Assembly (NCBI GenBank): GCA_022775105.1
Contig: JALFIX010000018.1
Coordinates: 1 to 64,000, forward strand
DNA length: 64,000 nt
Direction: 5' to 3'
DNA from: Prevotella sp.
GTDB lineage: Bacteria; Bacteroidota; Bacteroidia; Bacteroidales; Bacteroidaceae
Shown here: positions 9,262 through 21,300 of the stretch, one piece after another
Numbering within the stretch: the stretch's first letter is position 1
Layout of the letters: each line of letters starts with the position of its first letter
Notes under the pieces: model-generated
What the model saw: only the letters and a program-made list of their open reading frames with translations
Told to the model about the DNA's origin: nothing
Database searches by the model: none
Made by a program: the position numbers and the translations under genes

Positions 9262-9323
9262 TTATAAACACAGAGATACAGAGTCACAGAGTTTTCTCTC
9301 TCCCTCCGTGTCTCTGTGTTCCA
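9262..9323. repeat. CACAGAG palindromic repeat, single copy
   Basis: Inverted copies of an ACACAGAGAYACRGAG-like unit face each other around a pyrimidine-rich centre between mutL and the OstA-like gene. The same unit is found several times at 49.68-49.94 kb, so this is a dispersed family. Confidence 0.55.
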
Positions 9324-9326
9324 TTA

Positions 9327-10997
9327 TTAATTATTAAGTTTTCTTTTCGGCGCCTGACGTTTCTTTTCCTCCTTGAGTTCCGTGCCCTCCTTCTTTCCGC
9401 GCCAGTTGAAGATATCATCCTTGTTGAGCGGGCGCACATAATCGAACCATGCGTATGTGGGGAGGAAATACTTGTCGGGCGGCACCTGAGTCAACGGGTA
9501 GAGCACACCCTCAGCCTTGGGCATCCATATCCTCTTCATCTTGCGGTTCTCAAGGAACATGCGCATCTCTGTCGTCTCGGTATAGTTCAAGCCTATAATC
9601 GTGCTGTCACTGTCGTCTATAGGATAATATACTATCAATACATTATCCTTGGCATGACCCTGTCTTATCTCTCCGTTTTCGAAATAGGCAAACATCTCCT
9701 TTGACGAGCACTGATTGAAGTGTGTACTGTCGTTGAGTTGCTCCACCGATAGAGCCTGTCCCAACACATGCACCTTATTTATGGTGGAGTCTTTCATGAA
9801 GATATATATCTCCTCACCCAACAACTGCTGGTTCTGATTCCACAGAATGGGGTCCTTATACATCGTCATGCACGAGTCCTGGGAGTTATACACTAACGAG
9901 TCGCACACAGCCTGTGCATCCACCCTATATGCCCTTACCTTATTATACGCATGTATCTTGCGGTAAACCGAGTCGGTATTGATATTGAAAGTGAATATCT
10001 TGAACGTGTCGGCATGCATATACAGCGTGTCTTTCTGCGAGAAGTCTATCGCCACTGCCTTCTTGGTTGCCATGGCATATCCTTTCTCGTCGTCGTAGTA
10101 GCAATAGTCACCGGTCAGCATGTTCTTGTTGATGGAGTCAGTGTAAATCACGTTGTTGAACGCCTCACTGATACCGGTCTTACTGTCATAATACACGCTG
10201 TCGCCCACCATTGTCTTGCCCTCGTCCTTCATCACCGAACGTCCGAAGAGTTCCGACTTTTCCGTCTCGGTATTATAATAACCGTCCTCGGTATATATAC
10301 GGCTTGTCTTCGACGTGATATGCGACGGACCTGTCACATGCGCCAAATGGTTGTCTGTATTATAATATAAGGTGTCGGATGTCAGGAAGAACTTGTTGTT
10401 CTTCAACTGCACGTCGTAGTTGAACAGAGCCTGATGCGTGTCAGTGTGATATTCTCCCCAGTCGGATGTCAACGTACTTGTGTTATCCACCAACTTACCA
10501 CCCTCGAAGAAATATCCCACGTTATACAAACGGTCATAATTGAGACTGTCGGTATAGAGTGTTGACTTACGGTGCTTCAGTATCACGTTATGCCTGGCTA
10601 TTGCCATCTCGTCGTTTCCGTCATAGTAGGCATAGTCGCTGAAGAGCGACAAGGTGTCGCCCTGGTACATCTTCACATGTCCAAACGCCTCGAACGAGTT
10701 GCTTGCCTCGTAGAAGTGGGCACTGTCGCAAAACAGTTTAGCACCGTTATGAGTGAAGTGCACCTTGCCGTTGAGTATCTGGGCATCGGGGTTAACATAC
10801 TGGTCATAATGCAACACGTCGGCATGCACGAGATACACCCTCTTCGGGTCTTCGCGTCTCTCCGTCCGTGCCTTCTGCCGTCCCTTAGTCTTGCCACGAC
10901 GACCTGAAGACTGAGCCAACAAGCTCAACCCAAATAGACAAAGAACGGCAAACAAAGCCACCCTATATCCGTTTATCCTATGATAATTACCTTTCAA
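9327..10997 (-). CDS. OstA/LptA-like protein
   Basis: The 556-residue protein has an N-terminal export signal (hydrophobic GYRVALFAVLCLFGLSLLAQ) followed by a basic linker. The rest is a long series of beta-strand repeats with the pattern YYD/F..N..ETAIAR, typical of the OstA/LptA jelly-roll fold. Family knowledge: LptA-type proteins form a periplasmic bridge carrying LPS to the outer membrane; Bacteroidota have larger OstA-like proteins of this kind. The C-terminus is strongly basic (KEEKKRQAPKRKL). It lies downstream of two parvulin chaperones, so the block seems devoted to outer-membrane biogenesis. A role in LPS transport is inferred from fold and context. Confidence 0.78.
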   Translation of the reverse strand: MKGNYHRINGYRVALFAVLCLFGLSLLAQSSGRRGKTKGRQKARTERREDPKRVYLVHADVLHYDQYVNPDAQILNGKVHFTHNGAKLFCDSAHFYEASNSFEAFGHVKMYQGDTLSLFSDYAYYDGNDEMAIARHNVILKHRKSTLYTDSLNYDRLYNVGYFFEGGKLVDNTSTLTSDWGEYHTDTHQALFNYDVQLKNNKFFLTSDTLYYNTDNHLAHVTGPSHITSKTSRIYTEDGYYNTETEKSELFGRSVMKDEGKTMVGDSVYYDSKTGISEAFNNVIYTDSINKNMLTGDYCYYDDEKGYAMATKKAVAIDFSQKDTLYMHADTFKIFTFNINTDSVYRKIHAYNKVRAYRVDAQAVCDSLVYNSQDSCMTMYKDPILWNQNQQLLGEEIYIFMKDSTINKVHVLGQALSVEQLNDSTHFNQCSSKEMFAYFENGEIRQGHAKDNVLIVYYPIDDSDSTIIGLNYTETTEMRMFLENRKMKRIWMPKAEGVLYPLTQVPPDKYFLPTYAWFDYVRPLNKDDIFNWRGKKEGTELKEEKKRQAPKRKLNN

Positions 10998-11029
10998 GAA
11001 CTTTAATTCTTTAATTTTTTAATTTCGCC

Positions 11030-11046
11030 TTGCGACTCCGTCGCAA
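11030..11046 (-). other. Short intra-operon hairpin
   Basis: TTGCGAC and GTCGCAA form a 7-bp stem with a 3-nt loop between the second parvulin gene and the OstA-like gene. It lacks a T-tract directly after the stem, so it could be an RNA-processing site or a weak attenuator. Confidence 0.4.
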
Positions 11047-11051
11047 AGCGA

Positions 11052-12479
11052 CTACCTAATCCATCCTTCGTACTCGAACTTACAGTCCTTGTAGCGGTCG
11101 TTGATTCTGACGTATGTGGCCTTAATCTTGTCACACACCCACTGGTGGAGCTTCTCCATCCTGCGCTTGTTCTCCACCACGGCTTTCATCACCTGGAAAT
11201 CCTCGGTGATTGTGGCCTTATGACCTTCCACGCGGTTTTTCAGCTTGGCAATGGCACAAACAGTCTTTCCACGGGCGTTTATCATCTGGAAAGGAGCCGA
11301 CACTTCACCTATTTTCAGGGTGTCTATAGCCCTTGCCACCTCGGGTGGCAAGTCTTCCATATTGAATCTCGAAGTACGCGACATTTCAATGGCTTTTGCC
11401 ATCAGTCCCTTGTTGTTGCGCGTGTCCTTGTCATCTGAGATATACGACGCACCTTCCTCAAAGGTGAATTTTCCATCCAGAATATCGGTACGGATAGAGT
11501 CAAGACGGGCTATCGACTTGACGATAGAGGAGTCAGACACCTGGGGCTTCATCAGTATGTGGCGGCAATTGACCTTGTCGCCTCGCTTGTCAATGAGCTG
11601 GATGATATGGAAACCAAACTCCGACTCCACGATCTTCGACACTTTCTTAGGGTCAGTAAGGTTGAATGCCACATTTGCAAATGCGGGGTCGAGTGTGCCT
11701 CGTCCTGTGTAGCCAAGCTCTCCGCCCTGACGTGCAGAGCCGGGATCCTCGCTGTAGAGTCGTGCGAGGGTTGAGAACTGAGTCTCGCCCTTGGTGACAC
11801 GGTCGGTAAACTCGCGCAACTGGTCCTTCACGCGGTTAATTTCCTCCTGCTCAATCTTCGGTGTCTGGGTGATTATCTGCACCTCCACCTCTGTTGGAAC
11901 GTATGGAATGCTGTCCTCAGGGAGGTCCTTGAAGAATCGGCGCACCTCAGCCGGAGTGACGGTAATGTCCTTCACCAGTTCCTTGCGCATTTCCTCTGCC
12001 ATCTTGCGGTCGCGCATGGTGTCGTGAAGTTCATTGCGCATCTGTGCGATGCTCTGCTTCTTGTATTCCTCCAACTTCTCCTTCGAACCCACCATCTGTG
12101 TCCAGTAGCTAATCTGAGCCTCCACCTCCTGCATTATTTCCGACTCGGTGACCTCTATACTGTCGATGGCAGCCTGATGCAGGAACAGTTTCTGCACGGC
12201 TATCTGCTCGGGGATGACACAGTCGGGGTCTCCGCTCCATCTTGCGCCCTCCTGCTCTGCCTGCAGTCGCGCCTCCTCGACATCCGACTTGAGTATGGCC
12301 TCGTCGCCCACCACCCAAATCACCTCGTCGATGATACTCTTCTCGGGTATCTGAACCTTTTCGGTAGTCTTATCCACGGTCTCGTCTTCCTCGGCTTTCT
12401 GGTTCTGAGCCATAGAGACGAGTCCAATCAGCGGTAGCATGGCCAGTGCGGCGATGCGGAATCTGTTTGCTTTCTTCAT
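11052..12479 (-). CDS. SurA-like peptidylprolyl isomerase (two parvulin domains)
   Basis: The 475-residue exported protein has a signal peptide (MKKANRFRIAALAMLPLIGLVSMAQ). An N-terminal chaperone helix region with a SurA-type pattern follows (IIDEVIWVVGDEAILKSDVE). A first parvulin domain at about 200-290 contains FSTLARLYSEDPGSARQGGELGYTGRG and FHIIQLIDKRGDKVNCRHIL. A second, more divergent parvulin domain follows to about 400. Known role: periplasmic folding and escort of outer-membrane proteins. The gene starts 5 bp after the preceding parvulin gene, so the two are translationally close and probably work on the same clients. Confidence 0.88.
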   Translation of the reverse strand: MKKANRFRIAALAMLPLIGLVSMAQNQKAEEDETVDKTTEKVQIPEKSIIDEVIWVVGDEAILKSDVEEARLQAEQEGARWSGDPDCVIPEQIAVQKLFLHQAAIDSIEVTESEIMQEVEAQISYWTQMVGSKEKLEEYKKQSIAQMRNELHDTMRDRKMAEEMRKELVKDITVTPAEVRRFFKDLPEDSIPYVPTEVEVQIITQTPKIEQEEINRVKDQLREFTDRVTKGETQFSTLARLYSEDPGSARQGGELGYTGRGTLDPAFANVAFNLTDPKKVSKIVESEFGFHIIQLIDKRGDKVNCRHILMKPQVSDSSIVKSIARLDSIRTDILDGKFTFEEGASYISDDKDTRNNKGLMAKAIEMSRTSRFNMEDLPPEVARAIDTLKIGEVSAPFQMINARGKTVCAIAKLKNRVEGHKATITEDFQVMKAVVENKRRMEKLHQWVCDKIKATYVRINDRYKDCKFEYEGWIR

Positions 12480-12484
12480 TTATA

Positions 12485-13630
12485 TTAATTATGCTTGTTT
12501 ACTGTCTTCAATGCTTCCTCGTCAATCTCAACGGCATAACGCCCGCGCAGCTCTGCCACCCAGCGTTTTTCCAGCTCGTCCTGCCAGTCGGTGACTACAG
12601 CAGCCTTCACCTCCTCGTATTTCTTCTTTTTATACAGTTTCTTGCGGTTCTTCTTATACCACTTCTGTAGCCCCACCGAGTCGGCAGCCGCCTTTTCCCA
12701 TACCTCGCGATTGCTTATCTCAAAAAGGAGCAATCCGTCGTGGTATTCCTGGATGAGGTATTTCATAGCCTCATCCACCTTGGCTATCGAGTCAGCCTTC
12801 TGGTCCATCACGTCCTCTGCGGTGAGTTTTCCGTCGCTTGCCTGCACCATGTCAGCCACCTTCTTCTGGGCAATCATGTCGCGCAGGTTACGCTTCTCTA
12901 TAAATGTAATAATGTTCGCGCGCAAGGAATCGTATGGCTCCAGTTGCTTGCGGTCGGTCATCTTCACGATATGATATCCCACGGGCGATAAGAATGGCTC
13001 GCTCACCTGCCCTACTTCAAGGGCAAATGCCACGTCCTCAAACTCCTTCAGTGTCTGTCCCACACAAATCCAGGGCAGCACACCACCCCTCTTGGCAGAA
13101 CCGGGGTCTTGCGACAGTCGGGTGGCAAGGTCTGAGAAGTCCTCGCCCCGTTGTATGCAAGCATAGATGGAGTCTATGCGCACCTTGGCTGAGTCCGCTG
13201 CTCCCTGACTTGCCTTTTGGGCGAGTCGCAGCAGTATGTGGGCGGGACGTATCAGTCCCTTGTCGCCAATCATCTGCTTGCGGTCATCGTAAATCTTGCG
13301 TGCCTCGTTCTCCACGTCCTCAGAGGTCACCATCAATGGGCGCACCTGCTGGTCGCGGTATTTGGCAAACTCCTTCCTGAACGAAGTGAGGGTATCGAGC
13401 TTGGCATCCAGGGCTGCCGCCACCTTCAGCTTGTAGTTGACGAAAAGCGGCAGATACTGCTCCACGGTTGTCTTCTCGATAACGTCGTCCCCGTTGTTCT
13501 TGTTGTATGAATACTCAAACTCCGACCTCGTAACCTTCTGACCGTTTATGGTCATCACTACGGGGTCGGAAGTTTGTGCCCCCGCCATAGCGGCGAAGGC
13601 ACATAATATACTAACCAGCGATTTTCTCAT
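12485..13630 (-). CDS. Parvulin-type peptidylprolyl isomerase
   Basis: The 381-residue exported foldase begins with a signal sequence (MRKSLVSILCAFAAMAGAQ). One parvulin domain lies in the middle: RPAHILLRLAQKA, then DFSDLATRLSQDPGSAKRGGVLPWI and FLSPVGYHIVKMTDR. The C-terminal half is charged and helical with lysine-rich stretches (KKWYKKNRKKLYKKKKYEEVK), probably a chaperone arm. It is the first of two adjacent PPIase genes, with 5 bp between them. Expected location is the periplasm. Confidence 0.86.
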   Translation of the reverse strand: MRKSLVSILCAFAAMAGAQTSDPVVMTINGQKVTRSEFEYSYNKNNGDDVIEKTTVEQYLPLFVNYKLKVAAALDAKLDTLTSFRKEFAKYRDQQVRPLMVTSEDVENEARKIYDDRKQMIGDKGLIRPAHILLRLAQKASQGAADSAKVRIDSIYACIQRGEDFSDLATRLSQDPGSAKRGGVLPWICVGQTLKEFEDVAFALEVGQVSEPFLSPVGYHIVKMTDRKQLEPYDSLRANIITFIEKRNLRDMIAQKKVADMVQASDGKLTAEDVMDQKADSIAKVDEAMKYLIQEYHDGLLLFEISNREVWEKAAADSVGLQKWYKKNRKKLYKKKKYEEVKAAVVTDWQDELEKRWVAELRGRYAVEIDEEALKTVNKHN

Positions 13631-13743
13631 TCTTCATTGACTTCGTCGATAGCTGGCATCACTTCGGAATAGCTCGAGCAAGCTCGGCTCTTCGCTCAGT
13701 TCGCGCAGCCATTCTTCATTCTTCATTCTTCACTCTTCACTTA

Positions 13744-15243
<1,500 letters not shown>

Positions 15244-15329
15244 TTAATTTTATTGCGTGCAAATTTACTGCTTTTTTCTCATATATTTGGTGCAACTCCG
15301 ACAAAATCTCTAATAATTAACACGATTTA

Positions 15330-15362
15330 ACCGCCTAAGCCCCTTTTTTCAGCTTAAACGGC
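15330..15362 (-). terminator. Probable terminator of the RND operon
   Basis: An 11-bp stem with G-U wobbles (arms 15330-15340 and 15352-15362) lies 13 bp after the last RND stop codon on the minus strand, followed by a U/A-rich stretch. The T-tract is weak. Confidence 0.5.
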
Positions 15363-15375
15363 TTCATTACCGCGT

Positions 15376-18300
15376 TCAAACTGATGACTTTTTACAGTGG
15401 AAATATCCATCCAGTCTCATTACAATGGGAAGGAAAAGGAATATGGGTATCACACTGAGTGCAAGTCCGCCTATTGTCCCCACGGCAAGCGAGAACCAGA
15501 AGGGCTGTTCGTCATAACCGTCGATAAGGAATGATATCATTCCCAACACTGTCGATAATATAGTAAGCATAATGGGGACAATCTTGTGGTTGAATGAAGC
15601 CACAAAGCTGCGGGCACTCTGTTTCTTCTGCATATTATATTGACAAACGATATATATGCCTGAATTAACCGTAAGCCCGGACAACAACACCATTGCCGCG
15701 AAGCCACCCGTTCCGAAAGGCACTCCAGTGACTGAATATGTAAGGAACAAGCCAATGAACGACACCGGTATGAGCATTGTTATGGCAAGCGACTGAAGCA
15801 GGCTCTCAAGGAGAATGGCAAGTATGAAGAATATAATCACAGCCACCAACCCTATCAGCCAATATTGCGTGCCGTCATCGTCGTATGTGCCGTATGTCTT
15901 GTCCAAACAACGGAAGCCTACAGGAAACATGGCATTGTACTTGTCGGTCATACCTTTTATATAACGGCTTGTATATGTATATGAACCCAAGACGTTGAAC
16001 GCCACCTGCAACACATATTCCTGATTGTCCCTTGGAATGACATTCTTTGCCTTGCGCCTGCTTATATCCATGAATACCGACGGACGCACATCACGCCCGT
16101 TGCTTCCGATATATGAATTGCCCAACTGCCAAAGGTCGAAAGTGTTGATAGAGGAGGGATGTACCTCCACATCCATCTGCCTTCCGCCCACGTCAATCTT
16201 CCCTGCCTCGCGGTCGGAGAGCATGCTCTGCATGGTAGAGTGTATGCCGAATATGCTTACACTGTCGGCGGCAAGCATTCGATGGTCATACTCCATGTGG
16301 AACTCGTCTTCCTGATTCTCATGCCCTGGCGTGACGATGGCAATATCCACCACACGCTTGTTCTCCCTCATCTCTTTAGCCATGTCCTCGGCAAAGCGGT
16401 ATAGGCGTTCGTAATCATAGCCTGCAATCTCGATGTTGTTTGCCCTGTATTGCAGGTTCAGAGAATTGCTGAATCCCCGTTCGCTCACTCCCGAAGTGGC
16501 CCAGTCAGCCCCTCCTATTGTAATCACCTTTCCTATGACACGGTTCTCCAATGAATACGGGAATCCCGAGTTCCTTGCCTCGTCATTAAACTCCACAACG
16601 ATGGTGGCTCCCTGCGGGCGTACCGATGTCTCATAACGTTTTATCCCGTCGAACTGCGAGAGGAAAGCCTCAACCTTCATGACCTTGTCGTTCAGTTCAT
16701 GCACACTACCGCCCAACGGCATCTGAGCGCGGATATACAGTTTCATCTCCTCTTCCCTTGGCATAAACGTGTTGGTATCGAGGGAGTCAATAAACAGTTT
16801 GAGAGAACCAGCAAACAGTCCTGCAAACACCAACAGCGACGCAGGTCGAACCCATCGCTTCTGCACCATACATACATATATTAAATAAATCCGCTTAAAC
16901 CATAAAGCAAAACGGGTGCGCAAGTTCCTATGTGAAAACATACTCTTGCGCTCCACTCCAAAGCGAGACACAAGAGCCGGAGTGAAAAACAATGCCACCG
17001 CCACAGCAACAAGTAGATTTATCATAACCACCATGGAGAACTCCTTGAGGTCGCGCCTTAGATAATCAGGCAACCAGAATACAATCACCAAAGCCCCCAC
17101 CGTGGTGAGCATGGCGGCAAGAATCCCTGAGAAAGCCTTGCGGTCATGATAATAAGCATAATGGTCGGTCATGACAATCGCCGAGTCGATAATAATGCCC
17201 AACGATACGGTTATTCCTGCCAAGGAAAACGGATGGAGGCGTATGTCGAAGAGCGTGTATAACAATACGGCAATGAGGATATTGGCAAGCAACGACAAGC
17301 TTATCACCGCCACATACCGCCATTTGAATCCGCCGCATATCCATACAAACAGAAGCAATATGAGCAAGGTGAGTGATGAGCGCACCACGAGCGTGCGGAA
17401 TTCCTTCATTTGTATCTCCGCCCTGTCGTAAGCCAATGAGGAATAAACAGGACATGACGATGCCCTCATCACATCCTTTACCTTGGAAGACACATTAACC
17501 ACATTGGCATCCTTGTCGGCATAAACATTAACGTAAATGGTGTTCATACCATTGACACGATAATAACTCTCAGGCTTACGTTCACGTATATGGCACGTGG
17601 CGAGATTATTGAGATACACAATCTTTCCGTCGATAGTCTTCAGTGGCATCTGTTCAAATCGTTTCCGATCCTCTTTCGAAGACAACAGCAACGGGATTGT
17701 GATTTTGCCATTGTCGGTTGTCACCTCGCCAACAACATCCTCACGCCCCGCGAAGTTGCGTATGGCATCCACAAGGTCAGAACTGCCTATGCCGTAAACA
17801 GCCAATTGCCGCGCATCGTATTCCACTTCCATATAATGGGTGACATAGCCTGTTATGTCAACATGGTGAACACCCTCCACCCGCTCCACGTCGCGCTTCA
17901 TCTCCTTCTCGGCAATTTGCCGCATCTGTTCGCCCGACATGTCGGCATTGAGCATATAGGTGAGTATCAGTTTCACTTCGTTGTCATCACCCAAGGCAGT
18001 ATTGACCTCTCCGCCCGATACTGTAGGATACGACACACCTTCGGGCAACTTCCCCCTCATTTGCCTCAATATGGAGGCAATCTCAAACTTCACTGCCGAC
18101 ACATTAGCCTTAGGTTTCAATTCCACGGTGACGCGCCCATAACCGAAGTAGCTTACCGACGACACCTTTTCCACTCCACGCACCGAACTCACCACGGCCT
18201 CAATGCGTGATGTTACGTTTTGTTCCACCACCTTTGCCGACGCATTGTTCCAGCCGTATGATATGGTTAGTGTTTTCCCTTGTTCAGGACGTGGCTCATT

Positions 18301-18384
18301 GCTGATGTCCAACCGTGGCACAAGTGCCGCACCAATTACCATCAGCACACACATAATCAGGAGTATGGAGAAAGTGTGCTTCAT
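15376..18384 (-). CDS. RND efflux transporter, inner-membrane subunit 2
   Basis: The 1002-residue protein has the RND plan: TM1, a large periplasmic loop, TM2-6, a second loop and TM7-12. In TM4 the usual acidic pair is D-S (GIIIDSAIVMTDH), so only the first aspartate of the AcrB DD pair is kept. It overlaps the other RND gene by 4 bp, an arrangement like mdtB-mdtC where two RND proteins form a heterotrimer. The two proteins are clearly different in sequence and not a recent duplication. Substrate is unknown; the upstream peptide genes raise the possibility of peptide export (inference). Confidence 0.88.
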   Translation of the reverse strand: MKHTFSILLIMCVLMVIGAALVPRLDISNEPRPEQGKTLTISYGWNNASAKVVEQNVTSRIEAVVSSVRGVEKVSSVSYFGYGRVTVELKPKANVSAVKFEIASILRQMRGKLPEGVSYPTVSGGEVNTALGDDNEVKLILTYMLNADMSGEQMRQIAEKEMKRDVERVEGVHHVDITGYVTHYMEVEYDARQLAVYGIGSSDLVDAIRNFAGREDVVGEVTTDNGKITIPLLLSSKEDRKRFEQMPLKTIDGKIVYLNNLATCHIRERKPESYYRVNGMNTIYVNVYADKDANVVNVSSKVKDVMRASSCPVYSSLAYDRAEIQMKEFRTLVVRSSLTLLILLLFVWICGGFKWRYVAVISLSLLANILIAVLLYTLFDIRLHPFSLAGITVSLGIIIDSAIVMTDHYAYYHDRKAFSGILAAMLTTVGALVIVFWLPDYLRRDLKEFSMVVMINLLVAVAVALFFTPALVSRFGVERKSMFSHRNLRTRFALWFKRIYLIYVCMVQKRWVRPASLLVFAGLFAGSLKLFIDSLDTNTFMPREEEMKLYIRAQMPLGGSVHELNDKVMKVEAFLSQFDGIKRYETSVRPQGATIVVEFNDEARNSGFPYSLENRVIGKVITIGGADWATSGVSERGFSNSLNLQYRANNIEIAGYDYERLYRFAEDMAKEMRENKRVVDIAIVTPGHENQEDEFHMEYDHRMLAADSVSIFGIHSTMQSMLSDREAGKIDVGGRQMDVEVHPSSINTFDLWQLGNSYIGSNGRDVRPSVFMDISRRKAKNVIPRDNQEYVLQVAFNVLGSYTYTSRYIKGMTDKYNAMFPVGFRCLDKTYGTYDDDGTQYWLIGLVAVIIFFILAILLESLLQSLAITMLIPVSFIGLFLTYSVTGVPFGTGGFAAMVLLSGLTVNSGIYIVCQYNMQKKQSARSFVASFNHKIVPIMLTILSTVLGMISFLIDGYDEQPFWFSLAVGTIGGLALSVIPIFLFLPIVMRLDGYFHCKKSSV

Positions 18385-21300
18385 CTTTTTCTATAAATAA
18401 TAAAGTACATTAGCGGTACGAGGAAGAGGCTCACGAGTGTGCCCACTGACATACCAATGATTATTGCGAACGACAACGGATATTGCAGTGCGGAACCCAT
18501 GTCGCCGCGATGCAGCAGCGGCACGATAGCCAACACCGTGGTCAGTGATGTCATGACAATAGGCTTCAGTCGCATGTGTCCTGCCACCATCACAGCCCTT
18601 AGCAACTGCCGGTTATCTTTGTTTCCGTTTGCCAGATTTTGCCTATACAAACGGTTTATAGTGTCCACCTTCAGTATAGAGTCGTTGATTATTATTCCGC
18701 AAGCCACAATGATGCCAATCATTGACATGATGTTCAGCGATTCGCCACAAACATACAATGCCAGCATCACCATCGCCACATCGATAATTACTTCCAGAAG
18801 AATAATCATCGGTTGGATGATGCTCTCAAACTGTGCTGCAAGTATGAAATAAAGCAACAGTAATGCCACAGCAAGCACCATAATAAGTTCGCCAATCATT
18901 AAGCGTGAGGAGAAATACCCGCCACGGAACGATGCCTTGACTGGTGTATTCTCCGTAATCTTTCCTACGTAGTCCATCATCTTCTCAGCTCTCCTTTCAG
19001 ATATTCTGTCGATGTCTATCACGGAGAACTCCCCGTCTTCATTTGCCGAGAGGAGTTTATAGTCCTCGCTGCGCACCTCCTTTACGAGATATTCCAACGG
19101 GATGTCTATTCCCTTATCGTTGGTGATGGTGTTGCCAAGCAGTGTCGCACTGTCCATAGTATTGTTACCCACAACCACCGGGACACTCTCGCCACCGCTG
19201 TTTATCTCATATATGTTGTTTGCCCCAAGCAGTTCCTTCAAGCGCAGATACAGTTGACGGTATGTCACTCCATAGTATGCCATTTGCTCAGCGTCTGTCC
19301 TGAAACGGATATATGTCTCTGTCGATACCCTTGGAATGTCTGTCTGCGGGAATCTTTTTTGCAGCGAGTCAGTCACCATCCTTGTCTGCGCCACCTCGGG
19401 CCTTCCGCCCTCACGCTTTTGCATACGGATTTGCAAGTCGGGTTCGTCAGTAGAGAATATCATGTCGAATATGTTTGCCGCAAGTTCAGCCTCCACCTTT
19501 GCTTTGGGATAATGCCGTGACACATATCCCTTTATTCTTTCCACAGCCTTGTCGCAATCCTCCGGCGAGTCACATTTTATGTAGCACACAGCCTCACTGC
19601 CCGTGATGTTCTTTGTATGCGAAAGCATAAACTCCTGACCTCCCACCATCGTTGTGCTTGCCTTTACCCACTCCTTGACTTGGTTTAGGGTCTCATTCAC
19701 TCTCCTGTTGTTTTCCTCCGCCACAATCCCCGCGTTCCAGTCTATTGTGACAAGTGCGTCGTCATGTGGTGTCTCGGGCATACGCTCTTTGGGTATTACA
19801 GGCAGTAGCAGTATCACCATTATGATGCTTCCCGCGAAAATGGCTATCATGGTTTTCGGATGGCGAAGCGTATGGCGCATTCCCTTTTCATACCATCTCA
19901 CCATCATCACGTTGACTTTCGTAGTTCTCGGACGGCATTGTCGGCAAAAGTTGAAATGATATACCGGTATCACCAATGTTGCCACGGCAAGTGAGCAGAA
20001 CAACGCAATGCTTATTCCCATGGCCTGGTCATAGAATAATGCCCCTGCGGTTCCGCTGAGGAATATAAGCGGAACAAATACCGAGCAGGTGGTCAATACC
20101 GAAGACAACATAGGCATTGCCACCTCCCTCACCGCTTGTCTTACGTTGTGTTCATTGCAAGAGTCTTTCTGCAAAATGTTGTCTATCACTATGATGGCGT
20201 TATCCACTATCATTCCCACACCGAGAATCAGTCCCGACAGGGAAATGATGTTAAGAGATATATCCAAAAGATAAAAGCACAGCAATGTGAGTATAAGCGA
20301 CAACGGTATGGATATGGCAACAAGCAGCGGAAGCCTTCGTCCACCGATAAACACAAACAGCACCATACTTGCCATGATGATTCCGAGCACGAGGTTCCAT
20401 CCCAAGTTGTTCATACTGTATGACAGGAGCTGCGTCTGGTCGCGGGTCACTGCAAAATGTAGCTCGGGATAGTCGCTTGTGAGTTGTGCCATCAGCGTAT
20501 CCACGCTTTGCTGAAGGTCGCTCATCTGCGCGTCACTCTGTTTTATCACTGCCATCGTTATGGCGTTCTTACCGTCAGACTCAACGATGCCCTTGCGCAC
20601 GGCAGCCGTTTCCTCCACCTTGCAGATGTCTTTCAGTTGCAACAGTCGTCCGTTGTGAGTGATGTATATGTTTTCTATGTTACGCACAGAGAGTATCTGC
20701 GAGTCGAAGTGGATGTTATATCTGTATATGCCGTCCCTCACGCTCAGTGTCTCAAGCACGATATTGTTGTCGCTGATAGCCTTCTCTATGTCGGCATTTG
20801 TTATACCAGCCACTCCCGCCCTTGCGGCATCGGGCAGTATGGAGATCTGCGCCTTGGTAAGTCCGCTGTAGTCAACCAACGCCACTTGCGGCAACTGCTC
20901 CAAACGCTTGCTAATCACGTTGCTCACCAACCGTGATGTTTGCTCAGGCTTGCCGCCAGTCACATCGACGTAAAAGGCGGGAATGTCGAGTGCGCCAATC
21001 TTCATTACCTTCGGACGTTCCATCCCTTTAGGCATGAACCCCATGGCACGGTCGATTTTCTCGTTCACCTCTATAAACAACAAACTCATGTCGCTGCCCG
21101 GACTGAATGTGAGAGTTATTATTCCCGCATCAGTGCGTGATGACGACTCTATGTCCTTCAGTCCTGCCACCTGCGACAGTTGTCGGCGCATGGGTGCCAC
21201 CATGCTCTGCTCTATCTCACGGGCAGAACTGCCCTGAGCCGACATCTGCACCACTATCCGCGGCACATCAACATCAGGCATTAGCGACACCGGTATGCGC